Part shown: piece after piece, positions 24,819-34,394 of the stretch | How positions within the stretch are numbered: the stretch's first letter is position 1 | Layout: every line of letters starts with the position of its first letter | NCBI GenBank assembly: GCA_019084245.1 | Contig: JAHRFE010000015.1 | Coordinates: 62,001-126,000, forward strand | From: Hoeflea sp. | Lineage (GTDB): Bacteria > Pseudomonadota > Alphaproteobacteria > Rhizobiales > Rhizobiaceae | DNA length: 64,000 nt | Direction of reading: 5' to 3' | The notes under the pieces: generated by a model | The model's input: the letters and a program-made list of their open reading frames with translations, nothing else | Told to the model about the DNA's origin: nothing | Databases searched by the model: none | Made by a program: the position numbers and the translations under genes

Positions 24819-27461
24819 TCAGCCCGCCAGCATCCGGTCGACAATGTCGCTCACATCGGGGGAGAGGTTTCCGGCTTCGCGGATCGCGACCAGCGCAAGC
24901 CTTGCCTGCTCCTGCCGTCCGGCCTCGAGCGAACGCCACGACCGCATCGCCGTCAGCAGACGTGCGGCGAGTTGCGGATTTCGCTTGTCGATGTCGATCA
25001 CCTCGCGTGCCAGCAGCCGGTAGCCGGCGCCATCGGCGGCGTTGAAGCCAGTCGGATTGCCCGACGAGAAAGCACCGATCAGCGAACGCACGCGATTGGG
25101 ATTGGTGCGGTCGAAGTCTGCACTGGCGAGCAGTTCCTCCACCCGCGCACAGGTGGCCGCGCCAGGTATGGTGGCCTGGATCGAATACCATTTGTCGAGC
25201 GCCAGCGGGTCGCCGGAAAACCGGGCCTTGAATGCATCCAGCGCCTCGGCGGTTTCCCGCGCGGCCGGGAAGGTCTGGGTCAGCACCTGCAGCGCGTGCG
25301 ACAGCACGGTCATGTTGTCGGCTGCGTCAAAGGCCGCCCTGGCGCGGGCAGGACTGCCTTCGGCAATCGAGGCATAGCTCATCGCAGCGCCCGCCAGCGC
25401 CCGCTTGCCGGCGTCTTCGGCGCCGGGGCTGTAGTCACCCGTGGGCGCGCTGTCCGCAAGTTTTGCGAAGACGTCAAACCCGGCGCGGGCGACTTCCGAG
25501 AGCGCGGCATCGCGCGCGGCGTGGATGGCGTCGGGATCGATGTTGGAGCCGATCTCGCGGGCAATGTCGCTTTCCGCCGGCAGCGCCAGCGCCTGGGCGC
25601 GGAAGGCCGGCTCCAGGCTCTCGTCCGCCGCGGTGGCAATCAGGATATCGGCGAGATCTTTCGCCGAGGGCAGGTTGCGGCCGTCGCGGGCGAGCCGGGA
25701 GGCGGTCACGAGATGGCGCGTCGCCTGCTCGTTGAGCGCCTGCCAGCGCGCCACGCCGTCGCTGTCATGGCGGGCGATGTGGGCGAGATCGGCCGCGCTC
25801 TGCTCCATGGCGATGTTAACCGGGGCGGAAAAGCCGCGATTGATCGACAGGACCGGGCGTCCGGGCACATCGGTGAAGCTGAAGGTCTGCTTGCGTTTGA
25901 GGAGGTGAAACACGCCGTCCCTGGCGTCCCCGCCGGTCGGCTGGCCGTCAAACTCCGCGCCGTCGGGCAGGATCAGGCCATAGGCCAGCGGAATGTGCAT
26001 CAGCGCCTTGCGCGATTGACCTGGCGTCGGCGCGAGCGACTGCTCCAGCGTCACCTTGAAAGTCTTCTTGGCTTCGTTCCACTCGCTCGACACCGAGACC
26101 GAGGGCGTGCCGGCCTGGCTGTACCAGAGCGAGAACTGCTTGAGATCGCGGCCACTGGCCTCGGTGAAACAGGCGAGGAAATCCTCGATCGTCGAGGCGT
26201 CGCCGTCATGCCGCTCGAAATAGAGATCCATGCCCTTGCGGAAATCGTCCGGCCCGAGGATGGTGCGGATCATGCCAACCACTTCCGAGCCCTTCTCATA
26301 CACCGTGGCCGTATAGAAATTGTTGATTTCACGATAGGTTTCCGGGCGGACGGGGTGCGCCAGAGGCCCCGCGTCCTCGGGAAACTGATGTGCCTTCAAA
26401 AGCCGGATCTCGGCGATGCGCTTGACGGCCGCCGAGCGCTGGTCGGCGGAGAACGCGTGGTCGCGATAGACCGTCAGCCCTTCCTTGAGGCACAGCTGGA
26501 ACCAGTCGCGGCAGGTGATGCGGTTGCCGGTCCAGTTGTGGAAATATTCATGCGCGATGATGGCCTCGATATTGGCGTAGTCCATGTCGGTCGCGGTTGC
26601 GGGATCGGCCAGCACATATTTGTCGTTGAAGACATTGAGGCCCTTGTTTTCCATGGCGCCCATGTTGAAATCCGACACGGCGACGATCTGGAAGATGTCG
26701 AGATCGTATTCCCGGCCGTATTTCTCCTCGTCCCATTTCATCGAGCGCTTGAGCGCGTCCATGGCGTAGCCGGCGCGGTCTTCCTTGCCGTGCTCGACAT
26801 AGATCTTCAGCGCCACTTCGCGGCCGCTCATGGTGGTGAATGTGTCCTCGACGAGGCCGAGATCACCGCCGACCAGCGCGAACAGATAGGAGGGCTTGGG
26901 GTGCGGATCGAACCAGGCGGCGAAGTGCCGGCCCTCGTCGTAATTGCCGCCGCCGAGGAAATTGCCGTTCGACAGCAGGTATTTCGCCTCGTCCTTGGCG
27001 GCGATGATGGTGACGGTGTAGACCGCCAGCACATCCGGCCGGTCGTAGAAATAGGTGATGCGGCGGAAGCCTTCGGCCTCGCACTGGGTGCAATAGACGC
27101 CGTTGGTGCGGTAAAGCCCCATCAGCTTGGTGTTGGTCTCAGGCGATATCGTGGTGTTGACAGTCACCTCGAACGGGCCGCTTTCGGGCAGGCCGCGGAT
27201 TGTCAGGCTTTCGGGCGTCACGTCATAGAGCGACGGGTCGATGTCGTTGCCGTCGAGTTGCAGGCCGTCGAGGCTGAGTTCGTCGCCGTCAAGCACGAGC
27301 GCCGCGCCGGGGTCCACGCCGTCGCGGCGATGCATGATGACCCGCGAGACAACCTTTGTCTCGGTTGGATCAAGCTCGAAGGTGAGGTCGATCCGCTCCA
27401 CGACGAAGTCCGTCGGCTTGTAGTCCTTGAGCTTGAACACCTGTCCCGTTTCAGTCCGCAT
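24819..27461 (-). CDS. pepN: PepN, aminopeptidase N (M1 family)
   Basis: An 880-residue zinc aminopeptidase. It has the substrate-binding GAMEN motif (268-272), the zinc site HEYFH (H304, E305, H308) with the downstream ligand E327 in LKEGLTVYRD, and VYEKGSEVVGMI around the transition-state tyrosine. The C-terminal helical domain (about 540-880) matches the E. coli PepN-type M1 layout. It trims N-terminal residues from cytoplasmic peptides. It is divergent from the molybdopterin hydroxylase gene, with a 273-base shared upstream region. A plus-strand 852-residue frame opposite it (24972-27530) is a shadow. Confidence 0.95.
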   Translation of the reverse strand: MRTETGQVFKLKDYKPTDFVVERIDLTFELDPTETKVVSRVIMHRRDGVDPGAALVLDGDELSLDGLQLDGNDIDPSLYDVTPESLTIRGLPESGPFEVTVNTTISPETNTKLMGLYRTNGVYCTQCEAEGFRRITYFYDRPDVLAVYTVTIIAAKDEAKYLLSNGNFLGGGNYDEGRHFAAWFDPHPKPSYLFALVGGDLGLVEDTFTTMSGREVALKIYVEHGKEDRAGYAMDALKRSMKWDEEKYGREYDLDIFQIVAVSDFNMGAMENKGLNVFNDKYVLADPATATDMDYANIEAIIAHEYFHNWTGNRITCRDWFQLCLKEGLTVYRDHAFSADQRSAAVKRIAEIRLLKAHQFPEDAGPLAHPVRPETYREINNFYTATVYEKGSEVVGMIRTILGPDDFRKGMDLYFERHDGDASTIEDFLACFTEASGRDLKQFSLWYSQAGTPSVSVSSEWNEAKKTFKVTLEQSLAPTPGQSRKALMHIPLAYGLILPDGAEFDGQPTGGDARDGVFHLLKRKQTFSFTDVPGRPVLSINRGFSAPVNIAMEQSAADLAHIARHDSDGVARWQALNEQATRHLVTASRLARDGRNLPSAKDLADILIATAADESLEPAFRAQALALPAESDIAREIGSNIDPDAIHAARDAALSEVARAGFDVFAKLADSAPTGDYSPGAEDAGKRALAGAAMSYASIAEGSPARARAAFDAADNMTVLSHALQVLTQTFPAARETAEALDAFKARFSGDPLALDKWYSIQATIPGAATCARVEELLASADFDRTNPNRVRSLIGAFSSGNPTGFNAADGAGYRLLAREVIDIDKRNPQLAARLLTAMRSWRSLEAGRQEQARLALVAIREAGNLSPDVSDIVDRMLAG

Positions 27462-27734
27462 ATGCTTCTGCCCCGCAAAATCCCATTATGGCACAGGACG
27501 CTACCACAGGGGATCCTGACACGGGGTTAAGACGGGCTCCCATTAACGAGGGGGCGAAGGCGGGCGCGGGCGCTGAAGCCATCCGTGTCGAAAGACCAGG
27601 GGTTTCGCGGTTTATTCGCCTGAGGGCCCGCGGCCGGAGGGCTGCCTGCCTCTCGACATTTTCGTCTCCGCCATTAAGTTGACGGCCAGAGTCGCGGCCG
27701 CGGCTCCAAGCCAATTCACCATCCGGGACCCGCC

Positions 27735-30032
27735 ATGAACATCGCGACACCAAAATTTGGCGTGGGCGCATCCGCGTTGCGCAAGGAAGATCCGAAGCTC
27801 ATCCGCGGCGAGGGCGCGTTCACCGATGACATCCGCGCCGAGGGCGAGTTGCGCGGCTTCGTGCTGCGCTTGCCCCATGCGGCGGCGCGCTTCGTGATCA
27901 CCGATCTTGACGCGGCCCGCGCATCCGAAGGCGTGCATCTGGTTCTGACCGCCGCCGATGTCGCCCATCTCGGCCCGGTGGTCTGCCAGACGCCGCTCAA
28001 GCAGCCCGACGGGACGCGCCACGCGCTCAAGCACACGCCGCTCCTGTGTGACGGCGAGGTCCGCCATGTCGGCGACGCGGTGGCCTTCATTGTCGCCGAG
28101 ACGCTTGAGCAGGCGCAGGATGCCTCTGAACTCATCGACATCGACTGGGAATTCGGCGAGGCCCATGCCGACCTCGCGACCGCGCTTGACGAGGGCAGTC
28201 CGCTGGTCTGGCCCGATCTCGGCACCAACCAGGCGTTCCTGTATCGGGTCGGCGATGCTGGGGCGACGGACGCGGCCTTTGCCGACGCCGATCATGTGAC
28301 CACGATCAATTTCATCAACAACCGTCTGGTGTCCAACTACATGGAAACCCGCGCCTGCCTCGCCGAATGGGACGCGGCGGCGAAGAAGTTCACCCTGACG
28401 CTCGGGTCGCAGGGCGTTCACGGCATTCGCCGGACGCTCGCCAAGGACGTGTTCCGTATGGATCTCGAGGATTTTCGCGTCGTCACCAGGGATGTCGGCG
28501 GCGGTTTCGGCACCAAGGCCTTCAACTACCGGGAATACCCGCTGTCGCTCGAAGCTGCGCGCCAGCTTGGCCGCCCGGTCAAGTGGGTGTGTGACCGCAC
28601 CGAACATTTCCTCGCCGATGCACATGGCCGTGACCACAAGGTGACAGCCGCGCTGGCGATGGACAAGGACCGCCGAATTACCGGTCTGAAGATCGACATT
28701 CTCGCCAATATGGGCGGGTATCTCAGTCAGTTCGGCCCCTTCGTTCCCACGTTTGGCGGCTCGATGGCGACCGGCGTCTACGATATCCAGAATCTCGATT
28801 TCAAGCTGCGCGGCGTTTACACCCACACCACGCCGGTGGACGCCTATCGCGGCGCCGGACGGCCGGAAGCGGCCTTCCTGATCGAGCGGCTGATCGATGC
28901 GGCGGCGCGCGAACTGGCGATCCCCGTGGAGGACCTGAGGCGGCGCAATTTCATCCGTCCCGAGCAGTTTCCCTACCTCACCGCCGGTGGCCGCAACTAC
29001 GATGTGGGCGAGTTCGACGGCCACATGACCCGGGCGCTGGAGAAGGCGGATTACGCCGGCTTCCCCGACCGGGCCAGGGAAGCCGAAAGCCGCGGCAAGC
29101 TGCGCGGCTTCGGCACGGCGGTCTATATCGAGGCCTGCGCCTTTGCCGGCTCGGAACCCGCCAGACTGACGCTCGATCCTGACGGCGGCATCACGCTCTA
29201 TATCGGCACGCAAACCAACGGCCAGGGCCACGCAACCGCCTACAGCCAGTTCGTGGCCGACCACATCGGCATCGATTTCGAGAAGATTACCGTGCGCCAG
29301 GGCGACACCAGCGAACTCGCCAAGGGCGGCGGCACCGGCGGATCGCGCTCGATCCCGCTCGGCGGGGTTTCGGTGTCGGCGGCGTCCCGGGTGCTGGCCG
29401 AGAAGATGAAGAAGCTCGCCGCCGACGAGCTCGAAGCCTCCGCCGCCGATATCGAGCTGGTCGACGGTTCGGCCCGCATCGTCGGCACCGACCGGGTGTT
29501 GAGCTATGCCGACATCGCCCGCGCCGCGAAGAGCGACGAGGATCGCACAGGCGACGCGGATGTGGTCCAGGACGAGGCCACCTATCCCAACGGCACCCAT
29601 ATCTGCGAGATCGAGATCGATCCGGACACCGGTCATGTCGACATTGTGCGCTACACGATTGTCGATGATTTCGGCATGACGGTGAACCCTGTGCTGCTGC
29701 TGGGCCAGGTGCATGGCGGGGTGGTGCAGGGCATCGGCCAATGCCTCAGCGAGGGCGTCGTCTATTCCGAGGACGGGCAATTGCTGACCGCGAGCTTCAT
29801 GGACTACACCATGCCGCGCGCCGACACCGTCCCCTTCTTCGATTTCGAAACCCGCAACGTGCCCTCGACCACCAATGCCATGGGGATCAAGGGCGCCGGC
29901 GAGGCGGCAACGATCGGCTCATGCCCGGCGGTGATGAACGCGCTTGTCGACGCGCTCGACCGGTCGAGAGGTGTGCGCCACATCGAGATGCCCGCAACGC
30001 CGCAGCGGGTCTGGGAGGCGCTCAACCTGTGA
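27735..30032 (+). CDS. xanthine dehydrogenase family molybdopterin-binding (large) subunit, stand-alone
   Basis: A 765-residue enzyme of the CoxL/aldehyde-oxidase family. It has the N-terminal Ald_Xan_dh domain (about 20-130), then the molybdopterin-binding region with DVGGGFGTKAF, the AYRGAGRPEA loop (370-378, the form-II type, not the AYRCSFR loop of true CO dehydrogenase), QTNGQGHATAY and the C-terminal KGAGEA motif whose E723 is the usual catalytic base. Family enzymes hydroxylate purines, aldehydes or related heterocycles and normally work with an FeS subunit and an FAD subunit. Neither is next to this gene, so partners must be elsewhere or absent. The substrate is unknown. Confidence 0.88.
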   Translation: MNIATPKFGVGASALRKEDPKLIRGEGAFTDDIRAEGELRGFVLRLPHAAARFVITDLDAARASEGVHLVLTAADVAHLGPVVCQTPLKQPDGTRHALKHTPLLCDGEVRHVGDAVAFIVAETLEQAQDASELIDIDWEFGEAHADLATALDEGSPLVWPDLGTNQAFLYRVGDAGATDAAFADADHVTTINFINNRLVSNYMETRACLAEWDAAAKKFTLTLGSQGVHGIRRTLAKDVFRMDLEDFRVVTRDVGGGFGTKAFNYREYPLSLEAARQLGRPVKWVCDRTEHFLADAHGRDHKVTAALAMDKDRRITGLKIDILANMGGYLSQFGPFVPTFGGSMATGVYDIQNLDFKLRGVYTHTTPVDAYRGAGRPEAAFLIERLIDAAARELAIPVEDLRRRNFIRPEQFPYLTAGGRNYDVGEFDGHMTRALEKADYAGFPDRAREAESRGKLRGFGTAVYIEACAFAGSEPARLTLDPDGGITLYIGTQTNGQGHATAYSQFVADHIGIDFEKITVRQGDTSELAKGGGTGGSRSIPLGGVSVSAASRVLAEKMKKLAADELEASAADIELVDGSARIVGTDRVLSYADIARAAKSDEDRTGDADVVQDEATYPNGTHICEIEIDPDTGHVDIVRYTIVDDFGMTVNPVLLLGQVHGGVVQGIGQCLSEGVVYSEDGQLLTASFMDYTMPRADTVPFFDFETRNVPSTTNAMGIKGAGEAATIGSCPAVMNALVDALDRSRGVRHIEMPATPQRVWEALNL

Positions 30033-30037
30033 GCGGT

Positions 30038-30052
30038 GACGGTTGAACCGTC
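30038..30052. repeat. palindrome just after the hydroxylase gene
   Basis: GACGGTT-G-AACCGTC is a perfect 15-bp palindrome starting six bases after the stop. It shares the CGGTT/AACCG core with the inverted repeat at 30126-30163. Confidence 0.4.
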
Positions 30053-30125
30053 TGCAGTCCAGGCGAAACGCATCAGCGCGACGCGGGACGTCCATCAGCT
30101 TTATTGATCGGACGATGATCCGTGA

Positions 30126-30163
30126 ACCGGTTATCGTCGGGCGAAGCGGTTGCTATAACCGGT
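30126..30163. repeat. inverted repeat upstream of the EamA transporter
   Basis: ACCGGTTAT (30126-30134) and ATAACCGGT (30155-30163) are perfect complements with a 20-base spacer, 56 bases before the transporter start. It is a candidate operator or hairpin, sharing its core with the palindrome at 30038. Confidence 0.4.
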
Positions 30164-30218
30164 GAACGCCCCAAACGGATCCGCTGATCTATGACCGCGC
30201 GGACCGGATCACGAAAGA

Positions 30219-31211
30219 GTGCAGTTGACAGATCCCACACCTGACGCCGCCCCCCAGGCAGCATCGCCCCAGACCGTTGCCACTGACAGCGGGTCCCCGA
30301 TGATCGGCATCGCGCTCAAGGTTGCTTCGGTCGCCGTGTTTGTCTCCATGTCGACGCTGATCAAGGCTTCGGGCGAAGGCATGCCTGCGGGGCAGATTGT
30401 GTTCCTGCGTTCGGCCTTCGCGATTTTTCCGATCCTGGTTTTCCTGGCCGTGCGCGGACAACTCGACACCGCCTGGCGGACCAGCAGTCCCATGTCGCAT
30501 GTGCGGCGCGGACTGGTCGGCGTCACCGCCATGGCCTTTGGATTTTACGGCATCATGCGGCTGCCCTTGCCCGATGCGATCGCCATCGGCTACGCCATGC
30601 CTTTGCTGACCGTGGTGTTCGCCGCCCTGTTCCTGGGCGAGACCGTGCGCATCTTCCGCTGGTCGGCGGTGGCCGTCGGTCTCGGCGGCGTGCTGATCAT
30701 CACCTGGCCGCGGTTGAGCCTGTTTTCCGACGGCTTTGGCTCGGAGGAAGCGCTTGGCGCGGCTGCAGTTCTGGCCTCGGCTGCGCTTGGCGCCACGGCC
30801 ATGATCCTGGTGCGCAAGCTGGTGCTGACCGAACGGACGCCGACCATCGTGCTCTATTTCTCGCTCACAGCAACGGTGCTGTCGCTGGCCTCGCTGCCGT
30901 TCGGCTGGATTGTGCCCGACTGGCAGACTCTGGGTCTCATGGCAATGGCGGGGTTCTGCGGCGGGCTGGGGCAGATTCTCCTGACCCAGAGCTACCGCCA
31001 CGCCGATGTGTCGACCATTGCCCCATTCGAATACACCTCGATCGTGCTCGGCATTTTAATTGGCTATTTCATCTTCGGCGATGTGCCGACCTGGACCATG
31101 CTGCTGGGCACCACCATCGTGGTCGGCGCCGGGCTCTTCGTCATCCTGCGCGAACATGCGCTGGGGCTTGAACGCAAGGCCCAGCGCAAGCTGGTGACGC
31201 CCCAGGGGTGA
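30219..31211 (+). CDS. EamA/DMT-family transporter
   Basis: A ten-helix membrane protein of about 330 residues with two EamA halves (about 28-165 and 180-310). The typical end-of-helix patterns are present: FGFYGIMRLPLPDAIAIGYAMPLLTVVFAALFLGE in the first half and QSYRHADVSTIAPFEYTSIVLGILIGYFIFGDVP in the second. Relatives export metabolites or take up small solutes; the substrate cannot be read. The GTG at 30219 is the longest start, but a TTG at 30225 or the ATG at 30301 (MIGIALKVASV) could be used, since the N-terminal 25 residues are hydrophilic and Pro/Ala-rich. Confidence 0.85.
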   Translation: MQLTDPTPDAAPQAASPQTVATDSGSPMIGIALKVASVAVFVSMSTLIKASGEGMPAGQIVFLRSAFAIFPILVFLAVRGQLDTAWRTSSPMSHVRRGLVGVTAMAFGFYGIMRLPLPDAIAIGYAMPLLTVVFAALFLGETVRIFRWSAVAVGLGGVLIITWPRLSLFSDGFGSEEALGAAAVLASAALGATAMILVRKLVLTERTPTIVLYFSLTATVLSLASLPFGWIVPDWQTLGLMAMAGFCGGLGQILLTQSYRHADVSTIAPFEYTSIVLGILIGYFIFGDVPTWTMLLGTTIVVGAGLFVILREHALGLERKAQRKLVTPQG

Positions 31212-31247
31212 GTTGGATCAGTGCCCGGTTATCCGTCAATGCGGCCG

Positions 31248-32534
31248 TCAGGCTGCGTCGCGGTCGGGGGAGGTGTCTTCTCCGGTATCCTCGCCATAGG
31301 CGGGGTCGGAGCGCGGGTCGAGTTCGGCGGTTTGCGGGGTGAGGTCGGGCAGGGCGGCCATCGGCAGGAAGTCCGATCGCATCTCCTCGGAGGGCTGCTC
31401 GCGCCGGCTGATGCGCCAGGCGGCATGGGCCGAATAGGCGGCAAAACAGATGGCAATCGCCGCAAACAGGGCGTGCGGGCCGAACCAGTCCATCGCGGCG
31501 CCCGTGATCAACGGACCCACCATGGTGGCGCAGCCATAAACCAGCATCAATCCGCTGGAGACTTCGACGAATTCGTCGGGCTTTGCGTGGTCATTGGCAT
31601 GCGCCACATTGAGCGAGTAGATCGGAAACAGCACAGTCCCCAGACACAGCATGCCGGCAAAGAAAACGATCCGGTTCTCGACGCCGAACGCCACGGTGAC
31701 CAGGCAGGCGAAAATGCCGATGAAGCCCGCGAAGATCATCACCTTGCGGCGGTCCATCCGGTCCGACGCGCGTCCGAGTGGATACTGGAAGATCGCCCCG
31801 CCGATCATGGCAATGGCGAGCATTGAGGCGCCCTCGATTGTCGAAAGACCCAGCCGGGTGGCGTAGACCGGCCCAAGACCGCCCCATGCGCTGGCGATCA
31901 GGCCGGCGATCAAGGTTCCTATAACCGCTGCCGGTGATCTCCGGTAAAGCCCGGGAATGTCGAATTTCACCTGGGTCAGCGGCTGCGGCGATTGCGCGCT
32001 CGACAGCGCCGTGGGCATGACCGCCAGCGAGCAGATCAGGGCGCAGATCATGAACAGGGTCGGGGCAAGCGGATCGCCGAAAGGCACGATATATTGCCCG
32101 ACCATGACCGCCGCCATGCTCACCACCATGTAGACCGAAAAAAGCGCGCCGCGGTTTTCGTTGCTGACCTTTTCATTGAGCCAGCTTTCGATGATCATAT
32201 AGGCGCCGGCGATGGAAAACCCGGCCAGCGCCCGCGTCAGCACCCAGACGGCGGGATGCACGATCAGGGAATGCAGCAGGAACGACATCGCCATGATGGT
32301 GGTCAGCGCACCGAACACGCGCACATGTCCGACGCGCAGCACCAGCCTCGGCGTGATCACGCAGCTTGCGGTAAAGGCGATGGCGTAGCCGGTGGCAATC
32401 AGCGAGATGGTGAAGGTCGACCAGCCTTCGGCCACGGCCCTGACCGGGATCAGGTAGCCTGACAGACCCATCGCGGTCAGCAGGAAAAATGTCGATATCA
32501 GCAACGACGCCACCGATCGAATGGACTGGATCAT
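31248..32534 (-). CDS. MFS transporter (YcaD-like)
   Basis: A 12-helix transporter of about 428 residues. The second half has the MFS loop motif GRASDRMDRRKVMIFAG, and helix 5 has GFSIAGAYMIIESWLNEKVSNENRG, a pattern seen in the YcaD group. The start at 32534 (MIQSIRSVASLL) has GGAAAG upstream on the minus strand and is preferred over 32609, which adds a hydrophilic extension. A charged, Asp/Glu-rich C-terminal tail (last 50 residues) is cytoplasmic. The substrate is unknown. Confidence 0.85.
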   Translation of the reverse strand: MIQSIRSVASLLISTFFLLTAMGLSGYLIPVRAVAEGWSTFTISLIATGYAIAFTASCVITPRLVLRVGHVRVFGALTTIMAMSFLLHSLIVHPAVWVLTRALAGFSIAGAYMIIESWLNEKVSNENRGALFSVYMVVSMAAVMVGQYIVPFGDPLAPTLFMICALICSLAVMPTALSSAQSPQPLTQVKFDIPGLYRRSPAAVIGTLIAGLIASAWGGLGPVYATRLGLSTIEGASMLAIAMIGGAIFQYPLGRASDRMDRRKVMIFAGFIGIFACLVTVAFGVENRIVFFAGMLCLGTVLFPIYSLNVAHANDHAKPDEFVEVSSGLMLVYGCATMVGPLITGAAMDWFGPHALFAAIAICFAAYSAHAAWRISRREQPSEEMRSDFLPMAALPDLTPQTAELDPRSDPAYGEDTGEDTSPDRDAA

Positions 32535-32713
32535 GGCGGCTTTCCCTGGCAACGAAACAGGGCCTGCCTGATCTCCGGTATTGTCCGGGTGGGGCAGACC
32601 CAAATGCATGATTGATTCTGAAATTCACCATGTCATGCCGGATTGCGACGGGAAAGCCCGATTGCGACGCTGGCCGATGATTTCGCGCCTCCGCCGGTCC
32701 GGCAGCGGTGTCT

Positions 32714-33622
32714 CTATCCGGCCTTGAGCTGTTCTATCCGCTCCTGCAGAGACAGAAGATCCGCCCAGACCAGCCGCTTTTGCGCGGGATTTCTAAGCAG
32801 GTAAGCGGGATGCAGGGTCGGCAGCGCCGGGATGCGGGCCTCGCCTGCCAGATACTCCATCCAGGTGCCCCTGAGCGAGAGAATGCCCTTGTCGGTCCCG
32901 AGCAGCGACTTGCTTGCGACATTGCCCAGCATGACGACGATCTTCGGCGCCGCGAGCGCGACATGGCGTTCGATGAAGGGGCGGCACAGCTCGATCTCGT
33001 GCGGCGCAGGCGTGCGGTTGCCCGGCGGCCGCCAGGGGATCATGTTGGTGATATAGGCGGTGTCGCGGCTGAGCCCGATGGCGGAGAGCATCCGGTCGAG
33101 CAACTGCCCGGCGCGCCCGACAAAGGGGGCGCCCTGGATGTCCTCCTCGCGGCCCGGCGCCTCGCCGATGAACATGACATCGGCATCGGGATTGCCATCG
33201 GCGAACACCAGCGTCTTGGCGCTGTGCCTGAGATTGCAGCCGGTGAAGCCGTCGAGTGCCGCGCGCAACTCGGCAATCGTCGTGGCGCTGGCTGCAAGCG
33301 CCCGCGCATCCTCGAACGCGGCTTCGCCTGGAATGGTCAGTTGCGAGGCCTGCGGGGCCGGCGTCATCGGCTGCGCGGCAACCGTGGCTCCGGGACGCAC
33401 GGCAGGCGCGGACGAGCGCTGGCCTTGCTGGCCGCTGCTCGCCGGGGCGCCCGTGAGTTCGCGTTGAGGTTTGCCTTGCGTCCGCGATTGAGCGAGCGCC
33501 GCCGATTGTTCAAACCGGTCGATGGCCGCGTCTTCGCACAGGTCTTCCACACCGCTGTCAGCGTAAAAACTCAAAAGCGCCGCAAGGGCCTGCGGGGTCA
33601 TGTCGGATGCGGAAACGGCCAT
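32714..33622 (-). CDS. uracil-DNA glycosylase, family-4-like, without the full Fe-S cysteine set
   Basis: A 302-residue repair enzyme. The C-terminal 185 residues carry the family-4 motifs: [23 protein letters not shown] (active-site loop), [24 protein letters not shown] and [13 protein letters not shown]. Thermus-type enzymes bind a 4Fe-4S cluster through four cysteines; here only C129 (GCNLR) and C213 (ELCRPF) remain, and the other two positions are R132 and W197 (IPWRPPGNR). The N-terminal 120 residues are a low-complexity Ala/Gln/Pro linker with a short helical start. It removes uracil (and perhaps other bases) from DNA. The start at 33622 fits the preceding GC-rich spacer. Confidence 0.85.
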   Translation of the reverse strand: MAVSASDMTPQALAALLSFYADSGVEDLCEDAAIDRFEQSAALAQSRTQGKPQRELTGAPASSGQQGQRSSAPAVRPGATVAAQPMTPAPQASQLTIPGEAAFEDARALAASATTIAELRAALDGFTGCNLRHSAKTLVFADGNPDADVMFIGEAPGREEDIQGAPFVGRAGQLLDRMLSAIGLSRDTAYITNMIPWRPPGNRTPAPHEIELCRPFIERHVALAAPKIVVMLGNVASKSLLGTDKGILSLRGTWMEYLAGEARIPALPTLHPAYLLRNPAQKRLVWADLLSLQERIEQLKAG

Positions 33623-33683
33623 GGCGGGGTTTTACCGCAAAGCGTGATGCGGCGAAAGCGGATTGATCCGCCCGCCCCAAATC

Positions 33684-33721
33684 AAGACGCCCGGATGCGG
33701 GATCCGGGCGTCTTCGTTTTT
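33684..33721. terminator. strong hairpin with a T-run on the plus strand, after rplI
   Basis: AAGACGCCCGGAT (33684-33696) pairs over 13 bp with ATCCGGGCGTCTT (33702-33714), loop of five, followed by CGTTTTT on the plus strand. On the minus strand it lies 37 bases after the rplI stop but is followed only by GATTT, so it may work in both directions with the stronger effect on antisense transcripts. Confidence 0.7.
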
Positions 33722-33758
33722 AAAACCTGCGCGACGCCGCAAGGCGCCATCGAAAAGG

Positions 33759-34355
33759 TCAGGCGTTGTCTTCGCCTTCGCCGTCTTCGTCAAGGTAGTC
33801 CGGGTCGTTGGCTGCGGCTTCCGCGGCTTCTGCGGCGGCTTCCTCGTCAACGCCGTAGATGGCGTCGGCCGACGACAGATCTTCGCCCTTGAGCTGACGC
33901 TCAGCTTCATCGGCGGACCGGGCGACATTGAAGGTCACGGTGACGTTGACCTCGGCATGCAGCGCCAGCGGCACTGTGTGCAGGCCGATGGTCTTGACCG
34001 GGTTGTTCATGTCGACCTGGTTGCGGCCGATGTTGAAGCCGTTGTCGGCCAGCACAGCGATCACGTCGCGGGCTGCGACCGAGCCGTAGAGCTGGCCGGT
34101 TTCGCCGGCCGAGCGAACGACGACGAAGGTCTTGCCGTTGAGCTTTTCGGCGATCTGCTGGGCTTCCGACTTGCGCTCGAGGTTGCGGGCTTCGAGCACC
34201 GCGCGCTCGGCTTCAAAGCGGGTCTTGTTGGCGGCATTGGCGCGCAGCGCCTTGCCCTGCGGCAGCAGGAAGTTGCGGGCGTAGCCATCGCGAACCTTGA
34301 CGGTTTCGCCCATCTGGCCGAGCTTGGCGATGCGTTCAAGAAGAATGACGTCCAT
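33759..34355 (-). CDS. rplI: 50S ribosomal protein L9
   Basis: A 198-residue protein. The N-terminal domain begins [37 protein letters not shown], the L9 signature that binds 23S rRNA, followed by the long connecting helix (about 40-75) and the C-terminal RNA-binding domain (about 75-150). An acidic Ala/Glu/Asp tail of about 45 residues extends beyond the usual 150, as in other Rhizobiaceae. It is the last gene of the rpsF-rpsR-DUF2232-rplI operon, with a strong ribosome site (CTTGAAAGGAACACC on the minus strand). Confidence 0.97.
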   Translation of the reverse strand: MDVILLERIAKLGQMGETVKVRDGYARNFLLPQGKALRANAANKTRFEAERAVLEARNLERKSEAQQIAEKLNGKTFVVVRSAGETGQLYGSVAARDVIAVLADNGFNIGRNQVDMNNPVKTIGLHTVPLALHAEVNVTVTFNVARSADEAERQLKGEDLSSADAIYGVDEEAAAEAAEAAANDPDYLDEDGEGEDNA

Positions 34356-34394
34356 AGTGGTGTTCCTTTCAAGGAGGGGTGTGAGGCAGAATTA

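Noticed and set aside
24972..27530. 852-residue plus-strand open frame opposite pepN
   Set aside because: Shadow of PepN, whose GAMEN and HEYFH motifs are intact. Composition is dominated by Arg, Gly and Val with no recognisable domain.
27612..29780. 722-residue minus-strand open frame opposite the molybdopterin hydroxylase
   Set aside because: Antisense shadow; the plus-strand protein has all family motifs.
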